DNA of 64,000 nt from JBLIRR01 sp049472395 (GCA_049472395.1 JBLIRR010000011.1:62001-126000), one strand, 5' to 3'. Numbered from the stretch's first letter, positions 18,103 to 27,236 are shown. Notes: generated from the letters alone by a model not told the origin. Program-made: numbers and translations.

Positions 18103-18609
18103 TTATAATGATGCTTGGTCAGGATCTTGATCAACCATGAATATTTGATCGATTCGTTTTTCGATCAGAGGAGCCTCTTCATTCTCTGCATACGCTAACT
18201 CAGAGATAATCAATTCCTTTGTCTCATCCATCATCTTCTTTTCCCCAAAACTCAATTCCCTTTGTCTGTTCATCAAGTTTAGGTTCCTGAAAACAGCTGC
18301 TATTTCAAAAATTGAACCGCTTTTAATCCTGTCCCGATTGTCCCTGTATCTCCGGCTCCAATTAGCAGGCATCGCTTCAAAATCACCCTCTAGGATTTCA
18401 AATACCCTGCTTACATCTGACTTGGAAATAAGTTCTCTGATTCCAACCACCTCTGCCTTTTTTGTCGGAATCATGACAGTGCTGTTATCAGAAAGAATTC
18501 TTAATATATAGAACTCCTCTTCATTATCCTGAATTGTTTTTCGTTCGATAGCCTCAACTTCCCCCACCCCAAGTGTGGGATAGACCACTTTTTTTCCTAC
18601 TTCAAACAT
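18103..18609 (-). CDS. carD: CarD-family RNA polymerase-binding regulator
   Basis: The 168-residue protein opens with MFEVGKKVVYPTLGVGEVEAIE, of which the VVYPTLGVGEV core marks the Tudor-like domain that binds the RNA polymerase beta subunit (same fold as the Mfd RID). A helical C-terminal domain with NWSRRYRDNRDRIKSG follows, as in CarD/CdnL, which stabilises the open promoter complex. It is first gene of carD-gltX-cysS-rlmB-ogg, linking a global transcription factor with translation genes. AAGGAGAT lies upstream of its ATG. Confidence 0.93.
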   Translation of the reverse strand: MFEVGKKVVYPTLGVGEVEAIERKTIQDNEEEFYILRILSDNSTVMIPTKKAEVVGIRELISKSDVSRVFEILEGDFEAMPANWSRRYRDNRDRIKSGSIFEIAAVFRNLNLMNRQRELSFGEKKMMDETKELIISELAYAENEEAPLIEKRIDQIFMVDQDPDQASL

Positions 18610-18713
18610 GGCCCATCTCCTTTTTTTTCATTTTGAGACCCAACCCAAAATTATTTATAATTATTTTGAATTTACAGATAAATAAGCAAACCTCCTAATT
18701 TTTATTCCAGTGC

Positions 18714-18742
18714 ATTATATCATAAAAAATTTCATTACGCAA
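18714..18742 (-). promoter_or_regulatory. Promoter of the carD operon, inside the radA 3' end
   Basis: On the minus strand TTGCGT (plus 18737-18742) is followed after 17 nt by a perfect TATAAT (plus 18714-18719). The -35 overlaps the last codons of radA. The leader of about 100 nt contains a perfect AGGAGG (plus 18691-18696) not followed by a well-placed long reading frame. Confidence 0.6.
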
Positions 18743-20075
18743 ATAGGAATTCGATAACATCCTGCACATTTTCATAGGAAAGGACGTCTATCCCCTCACC
18801 TTCACCAGAAAGCTCTGCTACATTATTTTTTGGCATAATACATCTCTTAAACCCCCTCTTTTTGATTTCTTTTAATCTCACGGCACCTTGTTCTATTGAC
18901 CTTAACTCCCCTGTGAGGCCCACTTCTCCGATAATGACAATATCTCGTGATACGGGGATATTTCTAAGGCTAGAGACAATAGCCACAATGATGCCAAGAT
19001 CGATTGCTGGTTCATCTATCTGCAATCCGTTCACTACATTAAGATAAATATCTTTGTCTTGAAGCAAAAGGCCCAACCTGATCTCAAGCACTGCAATTAA
19101 TAAAGAAATCCTTTTTTGATCAAGACCATTGGCCGTTCTGCGTGAAATACCGATGTTTCCCTGAGATACTAAGGCCTGAAGCTCTATCAGAACCGGCCTG
19201 GTGCCTTCAAGACTGCATACAATAACCGACCCGGAATATGATTTGGCATGTTCTTGAAGAAATAACTTGGAGGGGTCCAGGACTTCACGAAATCCCTTGC
19301 CGGTCATCTCAAAAAGCCCTAATTCATTCGTGGGGCCAAACCTATTCTTTACTGTTCTTAAAATTCGATAAATATGATGGCGGTCACCCTCCAAACAAAG
19401 AACCGTATCGACTGTGTGTTCCAGAAGCTTCGGGCCTGAGACCACGCCTGTTTTGGTCACATGTCCCACCATAACTATGGAGATATTTTGAGCTTTGGCG
19501 AAAAACATCAGTTGCGTGGCCACCTCTTTTATCTGGCTTAAACTCCCGGCAGGGCTATCAATCCTTGTGGTGAACGTCGTCTGGATTGAATCGAGTATCA
19601 TAAGCCTGGGGGAAATTTTTTGCGTATGGGTTATTATTTTCTCAAGCGACATTTCCGTGCCTATATAGAGGCCACACGCTGATAGTGCGAGGCGATCTGC
19701 CCGTATCTTTATCTGTTTCGAAGATTCCTCGCCTGATATATAGAGGATAGGTAAAGTGCAGCCCAAATGATTGGCCATCTGGAGAAGCAGGGTCGATTTT
19801 CCAATACCAGGCTCGCCATATATCAACACTACTGATCCTGCTACCAGGCCACCCCCTAACACACGGTCAATCTCGCCGATCTGTACGTGTATTCTATCTT
19901 CCTCTGTTGCCTTAAGTTCCGGTAAAGGCATTGGAGGATATGAAACAGAAAAACTATTTGTCTCGCAATGAGATTCTTCAAAAAGAGTATTCCACTCCTC
20001 ACATGAAGGGCATTTACCCATCCATTTCGAAGAGTGAAACCCGCACACCTGACACACAAAAGCACTTTTGCTCAT
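18735..20075 (-). CDS. radA: DNA repair protein RadA
   Basis: The protein has 446 residues from ATG 20075, chosen because MSKSAFVCQVCG is the normal RadA start; an upstream in-frame extension to 20198 overlaps mlaD and is not expected. Features are the C4 zinc finger (CQVCG ... GKCPSC), Walker A GEPGIGKST near residue 90, the RadA-specific KNRFGPTNELG and a C-terminal Lon-like domain from about residue 270 (LALVSQGN to the end, with EVGLTGELR). RadA is a RecA-like helicase that drives branch migration in recombination. It follows mlaD by 13 nt with a weak ribosome site. Confidence 0.95.
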   Translation of the reverse strand: MSKSAFVCQVCGFHSSKWMGKCPSCEEWNTLFEESHCETNSFSVSYPPMPLPELKATEEDRIHVQIGEIDRVLGGGLVAGSVVLIYGEPGIGKSTLLLQMANHLGCTLPILYISGEESSKQIKIRADRLALSACGLYIGTEMSLEKIITHTQKISPRLMILDSIQTTFTTRIDSPAGSLSQIKEVATQLMFFAKAQNISIVMVGHVTKTGVVSGPKLLEHTVDTVLCLEGDRHHIYRILRTVKNRFGPTNELGLFEMTGKGFREVLDPSKLFLQEHAKSYSGSVIVCSLEGTRPVLIELQALVSQGNIGISRRTANGLDQKRISLLIAVLEIRLGLLLQDKDIYLNVVNGLQIDEPAIDLGIIVAIVSSLRNIPVSRDIVIIGEVGLTGELRSIEQGAVRLKEIKKRGFKRCIMPKNNVAELSGEGEGIDVLSYENVQDVIEFLFA

Positions 20076-20088
20076 AGTAATTAGCTGG

Positions 20089-21546
20089 TTAGAAACCTGG
20101 AATCGGGATCGTGCCAATGAGGGCTTTGAGGTCTTTATCTTCAAAGGCAAATCCAAGGCCGGCAAAGAAACTCTGTTCATCTGAGTCGGCAAAATCATCC
20201 CACCCTATTTTAAGGGAAAAATATTGTTTAAATAGATACGTAGTAGCCAATTTTAAATGCGGTTGATCATCATTTGAAAAATCCCACCCTTCAAGAGAAA
20301 AGGAGAGGTTATCCTTATTTCTATAATAATAATCAATACCGACACCTCCGGATGACTCCATGAGTCCTCCGCGCAATCCCCAATGATGAAATCGTCGGGC
20401 AATTTGAACACTTAATTTTATCTTCTCCTTGGTGATTTTTTCTGTGATTATATTGGTAACATTATTTTCAGTTCTTATCGTCTCTGTTGTCTTCGTCTCA
20501 CCGCGAAAATCATCTATTATCTCCACCAAATAATATTTATCCTCCCTCGGCGTCAACTTGAGATGAAAATAGCTTTTGAATTTTTTATATTCAATCAAAT
20601 ATTCAGGCCGAAAACCGATAAAAAGTCTAAGGGATTTGGCACCTCCTAAAAGGTCCTCTACATCAGAGAGCGTATTTGTAATCTGCTCATATGCTTTATC
20701 ATCCGTCACAAACTTACCGAGTGTCCCTTCTCCCTTATTGATTTTATCAGTGATCTGATTAAGATTATCAACAAAAATATTTAGTCTGCCGATGGGCTCT
20801 TCAAAGGATGCAAGATCACTCTTAAGCTGAGCGAGAACATCCTGCATATTCCCCATTACCTCGGGAAGGTCTTTTGCAAAATCCGCAGAAAGGGTCTCAG
20901 TATTTGAAATAATCCCTCCGAGTGAGTCTTTATTGTGCGTTATAACCGAATTGATATTGATCATCAGCTGTTGTAGCAGTTCTTGGTTCACTTCAACCGC
21001 ATTGGCGAGCTGCCTCGTCAGCTGTTCAATATTATCCATTATGGGCCCTAACCTCTCACCAGCAGTATCTTTCATAACCTCTATTAAAGCACTCACATCA
21101 GCTATTAACTTTGCAGCCTCATCCCCCATATCAGTAATACCTGTCCCACTTACCCCGTGTTTGATACTCTCCCCGTTCTTTAATAACGGGTAGGAATCTG
21201 TGCCAGGATATATCTCTACATATTTTTCTCCCATCAGTCCTATGGCCTTAATCCGTGCCTCTGCATTAGCCCAAATCTTAGTGCCTTCATTGAGTTGTAA
21301 GGTCACTTCAGGTTTGCCCTCGACCAATTTTATGTTTACAAGTTTCCCCGCATCAACTCCATTGACCTTTACCTTGGCCCCCTTATCTAATCCGGGCACG
21401 CTGTCAAAGGTTACCTTGAGGTAAAATCCATCTTCCTTCCTTAAAAAAGTAAAGGTTCCTATTCTAAAAGTCCATAAACAAGCCAAGATGACGGCGACTA
21501 AAACAAATAATCCTACCTTTGCCTCACTGCTTATCTGCCCGCTCAT
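20089..21546 (-). CDS. mlaD: MlaD-like MCE-domain protein with C-terminal beta-rich extension
   Basis: The 485-residue protein has one N-terminal membrane helix (about residues 11-28), then an MCE domain (about 40-120; KVTFDSVPGLDKGAKVKVNG, GLMGEKYVEIYPG), then a long helical region (about 140-300) that should form the MCE tunnel or needle. The last 180 residues are beta-strand-like with alternating aromatics (LRLFIGFRPEYLIEYKKF, FSLKIGWDDFAD, SFFAGLGFAF) and end in Phe, as outer-membrane barrels do. Standard MlaD is about 180 residues and lacks this. It would bridge inner and outer membrane for lipid transport with MlaE and MlaF. The start overlaps the mlaF stop. Confidence 0.87.
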   Translation of the reverse strand: MSGQISSEAKVGLFVLVAVILACLWTFRIGTFTFLRKEDGFYLKVTFDSVPGLDKGAKVKVNGVDAGKLVNIKLVEGKPEVTLQLNEGTKIWANAEARIKAIGLMGEKYVEIYPGTDSYPLLKNGESIKHGVSGTGITDMGDEAAKLIADVSALIEVMKDTAGERLGPIMDNIEQLTRQLANAVEVNQELLQQLMININSVITHNKDSLGGIISNTETLSADFAKDLPEVMGNMQDVLAQLKSDLASFEEPIGRLNIFVDNLNQITDKINKGEGTLGKFVTDDKAYEQITNTLSDVEDLLGGAKSLRLFIGFRPEYLIEYKKFKSYFHLKLTPREDKYYLVEIIDDFRGETKTTETIRTENNVTNIITEKITKEKIKLSVQIARRFHHWGLRGGLMESSGGVGIDYYYRNKDNLSFSLEGWDFSNDDQPHLKLATTYLFKQYFSLKIGWDDFADSDEQSFFAGLGFAFEDKDLKALIGTIPIPGF

Positions 21547-22289
21547 AATACTGATATTGGCCCTTTAGCGCTTCCGGTAATAAATTGCTGAACGATTGGA
21601 TTATTTGTCTTGCGTATATTATCCGGTGTATCAACCTCAATAATCTTTCCTTTATAGAGCATGGCAATTCTATCAGCAATCTTATATGCACTCGTCATAT
21701 CATGGGTAATAGTCAGCGAGGTGATACGCAATTTCTTCTTTAAGGAAATGATAAGTTCATTAATCACATCCGCCATAATCGGGTCAAGTCCCGTTGTGGG
21801 TTCATCATATAATAATATTTTCGGCTCCATGGCAATAGCTCGTGCCAAACCAACTCTCTTCTTCATCCCGCCGCTTAAAGCTGACGGCTTAAGCATCTCA
21901 ATACCCTCTAATCCCACCATACGTAAATTCTCCCTCACTTTCTCCATTATTTCATGCTTTGATAAAGATGTATGCTCGATGAGCCCGAATCCAACATTTT
22001 CCCAAATAGTTAAAGAATCGAACAATGCTGCTCCCTGAAAAAGCATGCCAAATTTTTTCCTAAAATTATTAAGCTTCTTTCCCCTCAGGGATCCGACGTT
22101 TGCCCCATCTATAATAATCTTCCCCTTGTCCGGTTTCAATAGGCCAATAATATTCTTTAGCAAAACGCTCTTTCCAGTCCCGCTTCCGCCTATGACCACC
22201 ATTGATTCACCTTCTTCTATATGAAGATTTACGCCTTGCAGAACCCTGTGATCGCGAAAACGCTTATATACATCTTGTATTTCAATCAT
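21543..22289 (-). CDS. mlaF: Mla-type ABC transporter ATP-binding protein
   Basis: The 248-residue ATPase has Walker A GGSGTGKSVLL, signature ALSGGMKKRVGLARA, Walker B KILLYDEPTTGLDP and the switch His in LTITHDM. The LSGGM form and the sequence around GLIEHTSLS fit the MlaF/Ttg2A family. It powers phospholipid movement through MlaE. It lies 1 nt after mlaE and overlaps mlaD by 4 nt. Confidence 0.94.
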   Translation of the reverse strand: MIEIQDVYKRFRDHRVLQGVNLHIEEGESMVVIGGSGTGKSVLLKNIIGLLKPDKGKIIIDGANVGSLRGKKLNNFRKKFGMLFQGAALFDSLTIWENVGFGLIEHTSLSKHEIMEKVRENLRMVGLEGIEMLKPSALSGGMKKRVGLARAIAMEPKILLYDEPTTGLDPIMADVINELIISLKKKLRITSLTITHDMTSAYKIADRIAMLYKGKIIEVDTPDNIRKTNNPIVQQFITGSAKGPISVL

Positions 22290-22290
22290 A

Positions 22291-23049
22291 TTAAAAAAAC
22301 CATGCGGTGAGAAAATAATCCGAGATTAATATCAGCATATCTGAGATAACCACCGTGCCCGTAGTAGCAGATCCTACTCCCTCTGCGCCACCCTCAGTGT
22401 AAAAACCCTTATAACATCCTATCAACGATATGATAAGTCCGAAAGCCGCTGCTTTGAATAAGCCAACAAATAAGTCATTTAATTCAAGATAATCAAATGT
22501 TCTGCGAAGATAAATAACAGGATTTGCGCCTAACAGTTTGACACTCACCAAATAGCCGCCATAGACACCCACTGTATCTGCTAATATGGTTAATACGGGC
22601 AGCATAACAATACCGGCTAACATACGAGGAACTATTAAATATTGGAGGGGATCACTTGCCAATGTATATAACGCGTCTATCTGTTCTGTCACCTTCATTG
22701 TGCCAAGCTCAGCCGCCATGGCAGAGCCCGCTCTTCCGGCAACAATTAAAGCAGTAAGTACCGGTCCTAACTCTCTTGTGAGGGAAAGGGCTACTACCGT
22801 CCCAACGAGGCTTTCAGCGTTAAACCGTTTAAATCCGGTATAACTTTGCAGAGCGAGGACCATACCTGTGAAGATAGCAGTAATTAATGTAACAGGTATG
22901 GACTTGACCCCAACCTCCTCCATCTGTTTAAAGGTGAGGGATAGTTTCAGGCGAGATGTGCATAGCCAGTAAAGAGATTGAAAAAAGAGGGTAATGACAC
23001 GACCAATTTCTACTACAAAATTATAAATGAATAAACCGATGTTCTCCAA
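22291..23049 (-). CDS. mlaE: MlaE-family ABC permease
   Basis: The 252-residue protein is all membrane helices of the MlaE/Ttg2B type, with VGVKSIPVTLITAIFTGMVLAL, the conserved TRELGPVLTALIVAGRAGSA stretch and AELGTMKVTEQIDAL. It starts with TTG 23049, preceded by GGGGGG about 8 nt upstream; no ATG fits the family start. It is first of mlaE-mlaF-mlaD-radA. The periplasmic partners mlaC and mlaA/B are not in the window. Confidence 0.93.
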   Translation of the reverse strand: MENIGLFIYNFVVEIGRVITLFFQSLYWLCTSRLKLSLTFKQMEEVGVKSIPVTLITAIFTGMVLALQSYTGFKRFNAESLVGTVVALSLTRELGPVLTALIVAGRAGSAMAAELGTMKVTEQIDALYTLASDPLQYLIVPRMLAGIVMLPVLTILADTVGVYGGYLVSVKLLGANPVIYLRRTFDYLELNDLFVGLFKAAAFGLIISLIGCYKGFYTEGGAEGVGSATTGTVVISDMLILISDYFLTAWFF

Positions 23050-23082
23050 AATATTTCCCCCCTCTCACCACAATTCATCTGT

Positions 23083-23099
23083 GCTCTTTGTCAAAGAGC
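23083..23099. other. Small perfect hairpin between alr and mlaE
   Basis: GCTCTTT (23083-23089), a 3-nt loop and AAAGAGC (23093-23099) form a perfect 7-bp stem just past the alr stop. There is no T run on either strand, so it is not a standard terminator. A further AAAGAGC lies near 23134. Confidence 0.3.
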
Positions 23100-23141
23100 C
23101 ATCTGAAAGACCATGTTAAAATTTTTCAGCTTAAAGAGCAA

Positions 23142-24239
23142 TTATGTATATATTCTGGATACTCTAATACCAATGGAACACAATATTTCATAGGGAATGA
23201 CATTTCCCCACTCTGCCAATTCAGTGATGCTAATATGCTCATTGCCTTGTCTGCCAAGAATAACCACCTCATCCCCTACATTGACTCCTGACACGCCTGT
23301 CACATCCAACATAGCCATATCCATACAAATAGTACCAATTACAGGCACTCTCACTCCTCTGATTAATGCGCTGGCCTTATTTGACAGGACTCGCAGCAAA
23401 CCGTCATAATATCCAATTGAAATCACCGCTATATCCCGCCCCTCAGTACAGATATAAGTCCGGCCATAACCAACACTATCACCTCGTTTTATTTTCTTTA
23501 ACTGAAGCACACGCGTCACTAATCTCAATACAGGTTCGATCTCTGGCCCTAATGACGGTTTTGCTCCATAGAGCATTATTCCTGTGCGCACCATATTGAA
23601 ATGGGACTCTCGGTAATTTACCAGTATGGTGCTATTTGCCGCATGCTTTAATTGTATTGTGCTTCCACGTCCTTCTAATTCCGCGACTACTTGTGTAAAC
23701 CTCTCAAGTTGCATATGGGTAAATGAGGAATCATCCGCATTTGCACAATGGGTAAATATTCCCTCAACAGTAATGTTCGGCAAATTAATTATGTGAAAAA
23801 TATTCTCCAGGATTGTCTCTCTATGAAACCCTAAACGCCCCAAACCCGTGTCTAATTTAATATGGACGGGTACCTGGCATTGTCTTTCCACCGCATGCTG
23901 AGAGAGCTGTTCAGCAATGGAATAGGTATAGATGGCGAGGGTCAGATTATACTCGATAGCTCGCTCTAATTGTTCAGGAAAGGCGCCGGCCATGATAAGA
24001 ATAGGCACGTTGATACCTTCCCTGCGCAGTATAATTCCTTCTTCAACATAGCTCACTCCCAGCCAATCAATTTTTTCACCGCACAATTTCTTTGCCACCG
24101 GTATCATCCCATGACCATATGCATCAGCTTTTATGACCGCTAATATCTTTGTATCCGGGCCGACTATTTTCCTCACTATCGCAAGATTATTCCCCAATGC
24201 CTCTAAATTAACGATTGCCTGGGCAGCACAATTCGTCAT
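23142..24239 (-). CDS. alr: Alanine racemase
   Basis: The 365-residue PLP enzyme has AVIKADAYGHG with the cofactor Lys, KLDTGLGRLGF, HAANSTILVNY and GDSVGYGRTY with the catalytic Tyr. It supplies D-alanine for peptidoglycan. The start codon abuts the dnaB stop, and it is the last gene of rpsF-ssb-rpsR-rplI-dnaB-alr, a gene order seen in many bacteria. Confidence 0.96.
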   Translation of the reverse strand: MTNCAAQAIVNLEALGNNLAIVRKIVGPDTKILAVIKADAYGHGMIPVAKKLCGEKIDWLGVSYVEEGIILRREGINVPILIMAGAFPEQLERAIEYNLTLAIYTYSIAEQLSQHAVERQCQVPVHIKLDTGLGRLGFHRETILENIFHIINLPNITVEGIFTHCANADDSSFTHMQLERFTQVVAELEGRGSTIQLKHAANSTILVNYRESHFNMVRTGIMLYGAKPSLGPEIEPVLRLVTRVLQLKKIKRGDSVGYGRTYICTEGRDIAVISIGYYDGLLRVLSNKASALIRGVRVPVIGTICMDMAMLDVTGVSGVNVGDEVVILGRQGNEHISITELAEWGNVIPYEILCSIGIRVSRIYT

Positions 24240-25586
24240 TTAATTGTATTCCTTGTTACTATAATTTTCAAAACGGGTATATTCCTTTAAAAAAACCATT
24301 TTCACCGTATCAACAGGCCCATTTCTCTGTTTGCCGATAATCAGCTCTGCTATTCCCTCATCCTCTAATTTCTTAGAGTATACCTCTGGTCTATAAATAA
24401 ACGCCACTAAATCCGCATCTTGCTCGATAGCTCCCGATTCCCTGAGGTCTGACAGCATAGGTCTCCTTTCAGTCCGGCTCTCGACAGCCCTACTAAGCTG
24501 AGAAAGTGCGATCAGGGGGACATCAAGTTCTTTTGCTAATCCTTTCAGAGAGCGTGAAATAGTAGAAATCTCTTGTTGACGATTCTCGCTTCTGCCGTGT
24601 CCCTCCATTAATTGGAGATAATCAACCATTATTACATCAAGGCCTTTATCTCTTTTGAGACGCCTGGCCTTAGCCCTTAAATCAAGAGAAGATAATGAAG
24701 AGGTATCGTCTATGTAGATAGAAGCCTCGGATATCTTGGACCCTGCTTTGACAAGTTTGTCCCAATCTTTATTTGTGATGAAGCCTGTTCTTAAATGGTG
24801 TGCATTTACTCCTGAAAGAGCACTGAGCATCCTCATGACCAGCTGCTCTTTTGACATCTCAAGACTAAAAAACAATACTGATAAATGCTCCTTTATGGCC
24901 ATATGCAATGCCATATTGATGCAAAAGCTTGTCTTTCCCATTGAAGGTCTGGCAGCGATTATGATAAGATCGGATTTATGAAGTCCTGAGGTAAGCCTGT
25001 CAAAATCTTTAAATCCCGTCCCGATACCGGTTAATTCGCTTTTATTATGATAGAGTTTCTCAATAACCTCAAAGCTATTATCAATAATGTCCTTTACCGC
25101 AAAAATATTCGATTGGCTTTTCTTCTCAGCCAAATCAAATATCATTCGCTCTGCATTATCCAACAATAACTCCGAGCCTTTCGACTCCTCATAACCCTGC
25201 GTAACGATATGATGCCCCACATTGATAAGACGCCTTGCGATTGCCTTTTCGCGCACAATAGCTGCATGGGAAAATATATTTGCTGAGGTTGGCGTTGCGT
25301 CAAAAAGATCGGTCAGGTAAGAGATCCCCCCCACGCTTTCCAAAAGATCATGCGCTTTCAAATAATCCTTTAATTTTATCAGGTCTATGGGAGTGCCGCT
25401 TTCGTAGAACTCAAGGATAACTTTATAGATAATACAATGACTATTCCGATAAAAGTCCTCTGGTTCGATTTGATCCAATATTTTAGGCAAAGCATCTGAG
25501 TCAAGCAGAATAGCGCCAAGTACCGCCTTTTCCGCTTCAATATTATGAGGAAGGGATTTCTCTAATGAGATGCCGGCAGGGTTCAA
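24240..25586 (-). CDS. dnaB: Replicative DNA helicase DnaB
   Basis: The 448-residue protein has the N-terminal DnaG-interacting domain (LPHNIEAEKAVLGAIL), a linker, and a RecA-like core with Walker A ARPSMGKTSF, Walker B VIMVDYLQLM and DLRESGAIEQDAD. Its length is normal and no intein is inserted. It unwinds DNA at the replication fork. rplI lies 7 nt upstream and alr directly downstream. Confidence 0.97.
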   Translation of the reverse strand: MNPAGISLEKSLPHNIEAEKAVLGAILLDSDALPKILDQIEPEDFYRNSHCIIYKVILEFYESGTPIDLIKLKDYLKAHDLLESVGGISYLTDLFDATPTSANIFSHAAIVREKAIARRLINVGHHIVTQGYEESKGSELLLDNAERMIFDLAEKKSQSNIFAVKDIIDNSFEVIEKLYHNKSELTGIGTGFKDFDRLTSGLHKSDLIIIAARPSMGKTSFCINMALHMAIKEHLSVLFFSLEMSKEQLVMRMLSALSGVNAHHLRTGFITNKDWDKLVKAGSKISEASIYIDDTSSLSSLDLRAKARRLKRDKGLDVIMVDYLQLMEGHGRSENRQQEISTISRSLKGLAKELDVPLIALSQLSRAVESRTERRPMLSDLRESGAIEQDADLVAFIYRPEVYSKKLEDEGIAELIIGKQRNGPVDTVKMVFLKEYTRFENYSNKEYN

Positions 25587-25593
25587 ATTCCCT

Positions 25594-26079
25594 CTATTCC
25601 TTTTCTTTTTTTTCTTTTTCTTTTGTTTCTTTTTCTTCTTCTTTTATAACCCACACCTTTAGATTTGCGACAACTTCTGAGTGAATTTTAATGGGCACAG
25701 TAAAAACCCCAATCGATTTAATAGGAGATTCCAGCATAATTTTTCTACGATCTATTTCTATCCCCTGTTCTTTTAGATTTTCGGCTATATCCATGGTGGT
25801 CACAGAACCAAAAAGTCGTTCATTCTCTCCGCATTTTCTCACTAAGGTACATGATGATTTTTCAATCCTCGTCGCAAGGTCAACACACTCTCTCTTAAAT
25901 TTATTCTTTATCTTAGCCTCTACACGCTTTTGATGTTCCAATTGTTTAATGTTCTTCGCATCCGCGTACACTGCATATTTTTTAGGGAAAAGATAATTCC
26001 TGGCATAGCCATCTTTGACATTGACCATTGTTCCGATTGTCCCTAATGTATCTATATCTTTTTTTAAGATTACCTTCAT
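25594..26079 (-). CDS. rplI: 50S ribosomal protein L9
   Basis: The 161-residue protein has the L9 N-terminal signature VNVKDGYARNYLFPKKYA, a connecting helix and a C-terminal domain. After the normal end at about residue 145 comes a low-complexity tail of Lys and Glu only (KEEEKETKEKEKKEKE). The matching DNA at about 25594-25645 is an almost pure pyrimidine tract on the plus strand, which could vary by slippage. It binds 23S rRNA domain V. Confidence 0.96.
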   Translation of the reverse strand: MKVILKKDIDTLGTIGTMVNVKDGYARNYLFPKKYAVYADAKNIKQLEHQKRVEAKIKNKFKRECVDLATRIEKSSCTLVRKCGENERLFGSVTTMDIAENLKEQGIEIDRRKIMLESPIKSIGVFTVPIKIHSEVVANLKVWVIKEEEKETKEKEKKEKE

Positions 26080-26093
26080 TCTTCCTTCTCCCT

Positions 26094-26315
26094 CTACTCC
26101 GCGACATAGGGTAGCAAGGCTATACTTCGAGCCCGTTTAATTGCTACTGTCAATTGTCTTTGATGTTTGGCACAATTCCCGGAAATGCGTCGTGGAATTA
26201 TCTTTCCTCGTTCAGTCATAAAATTTCTTAAACGACGTACATCTTTATAATCAATATAATCAACTTTATTCTCACAAAATTTACATACCTTTCGTCGTCT
26301 AAATGTAGTAATCAT
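26094..26315 (-). CDS. rpsR: 30S ribosomal protein S18
   Basis: The 73-residue protein begins with a basic arm and KVCKFCENK, a CXXC pair; the second half has NCAKHQRQL. This is the zinc-binding (C+) form of S18. It partners with S6 in the 30S platform. It lies in the usual rpsF-ssb-rpsR-rplI order. Confidence 0.97.
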   Translation of the reverse strand: MITTFRRRKVCKFCENKVDYIDYKDVRRLRNFMTERGKIIPRRISGNCAKHQRQLTVAIKRARSIALLPYVAE

Positions 26316-26348
26316 CCTATTCTTTCTCCTTATAGTTCCCCATCATCA

Positions 26349-26753
26349 CTAAAATGGCAGGTCAGGCTCCTTCTTTTCCTCATTTTTCTCAAAGGGAATC
26401 TCAGGCTGCCTTTCCTCTTCCATTCTCTGAGAAATAAATTGCACATTGCTCGCCACAATCTTTAATTTCGACTTTTTATTTCCCGATTCATCTTCCCATC
26501 GATCCTGTTTGAGACGACCCTGCACTAAAACACTCTTGCCTTTGGAAAGATATTCACTGCACACCTCCGCCTGTTTATCCCACACCTCTATTTCAAAAAA
26601 ATCAACTTCTTCCTTTTTTTCTCCAGATTTTGTGTTATATTTTCTGTTCACCGCAAGCCCAAAACCACCAACTGGCGTTCCACTCGGAGTATATCTCAAC
26701 TCCGGATCCCTGGTCAGATTCCCTATTAAAAAAATATGATTTAAACTAGCCAT
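26349..26753 (-). CDS. ssb: Single-stranded DNA-binding protein
   Basis: The 134-residue protein has one OB fold (LIGNLTRDPELRYTPSG, VDFFEIEVWDKQAEVC, GRLKQDRWED) and a short acidic tail ending DLPF, the peptide that recruits repair and replication partners. The linker is brief compared with E. coli SSB. It starts 1 nt after the rpsF stop and is translated with it. Confidence 0.96.
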   Translation of the reverse strand: MASLNHIFLIGNLTRDPELRYTPSGTPVGGFGLAVNRKYNTKSGEKKEEVDFFEIEVWDKQAEVCSEYLSKGKSVLVQGRLKQDRWEDESGNKKSKLKIVASNVQFISQRMEEERQPEIPFEKNEEKKEPDLPF

Positions 26754-26754
26754 T

Positions 26755-27117
26755 TTACAGCACCTCCATCTGCTCCTTGCCTATCATATTGTACTGTGAC
26801 GAATGAGCAGAGCTATCAAAGGATTTGTTTGCTTTTGAAACTATCATATATTTATTTACAATATCCAAATATTTAAGATTTTTATCTAAATCCTTTATCC
26901 TTTCAGGATCGGCCTGAAAGTGGATATATATATAGTACCCTTTTTTTGATTTTCTTACTGCATAGGCGAGGCGCCTCTTTCCCCATTTTTCAACTTTTAC
27001 TACGACAGCTTCAATCTTATTTAAGCTATCCGAAATTTTCTGTATCTGTTCATCTGCCTCTTCATTGGTCAGCTCTGAATACAAGATCGCTAATAATTCA
27101 TAATCTCTCACATTCAT
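26755..27117 (-). CDS. rpsF: 30S ribosomal protein S6
   Basis: The protein has 120 residues from ATG 27117, with AAAGGAG just upstream; an in-frame ATG at 27159 would add a non-family leader. It shows MNVRDYELLAIL, VEKWGKRRLAYAV and GYYIYIHFQAD, the S6 core. It pairs with S18 on 16S rRNA and opens the rpsF-ssb-rpsR-rplI-dnaB-alr operon. Confidence 0.96.
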   Translation of the reverse strand: MNVRDYELLAILYSELTNEEADEQIQKISDSLNKIEAVVVKVEKWGKRRLAYAVRKSKKGYYIYIHFQADPERIKDLDKNLKYLDIVNKYMIVSKANKSFDSSAHSSQYNMIGKEQMEVL

Positions 27118-27171
27118 ACTACTCCTTTCCCTTGGAAAATATAAAAATAAAATAATCAAATAGTAAATTTC

Positions 27172-27200
27172 ATTCTACCATGGAAAGGAAAAAAGATCAA
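27172..27200 (-). promoter_or_regulatory. Promoter of the rpsF operon
   Basis: On the minus strand TTGATC (plus 27195-27200) is followed after 17 nt by TAGAAT (plus 27172-27177), with TGG directly before it giving an extended -10. The rpsF start is 55 nt further down. Confidence 0.65.
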
Positions 27201-27236
27201 ACAACGAAGTGAAGTAAAATTCTATGGCTCACACAT

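Noticed and set aside
23083..23099. Hairpin after alr as a rho-independent terminator
   Set aside because: The stem is perfect but there is no T run on either strand; listed only as a hairpin.
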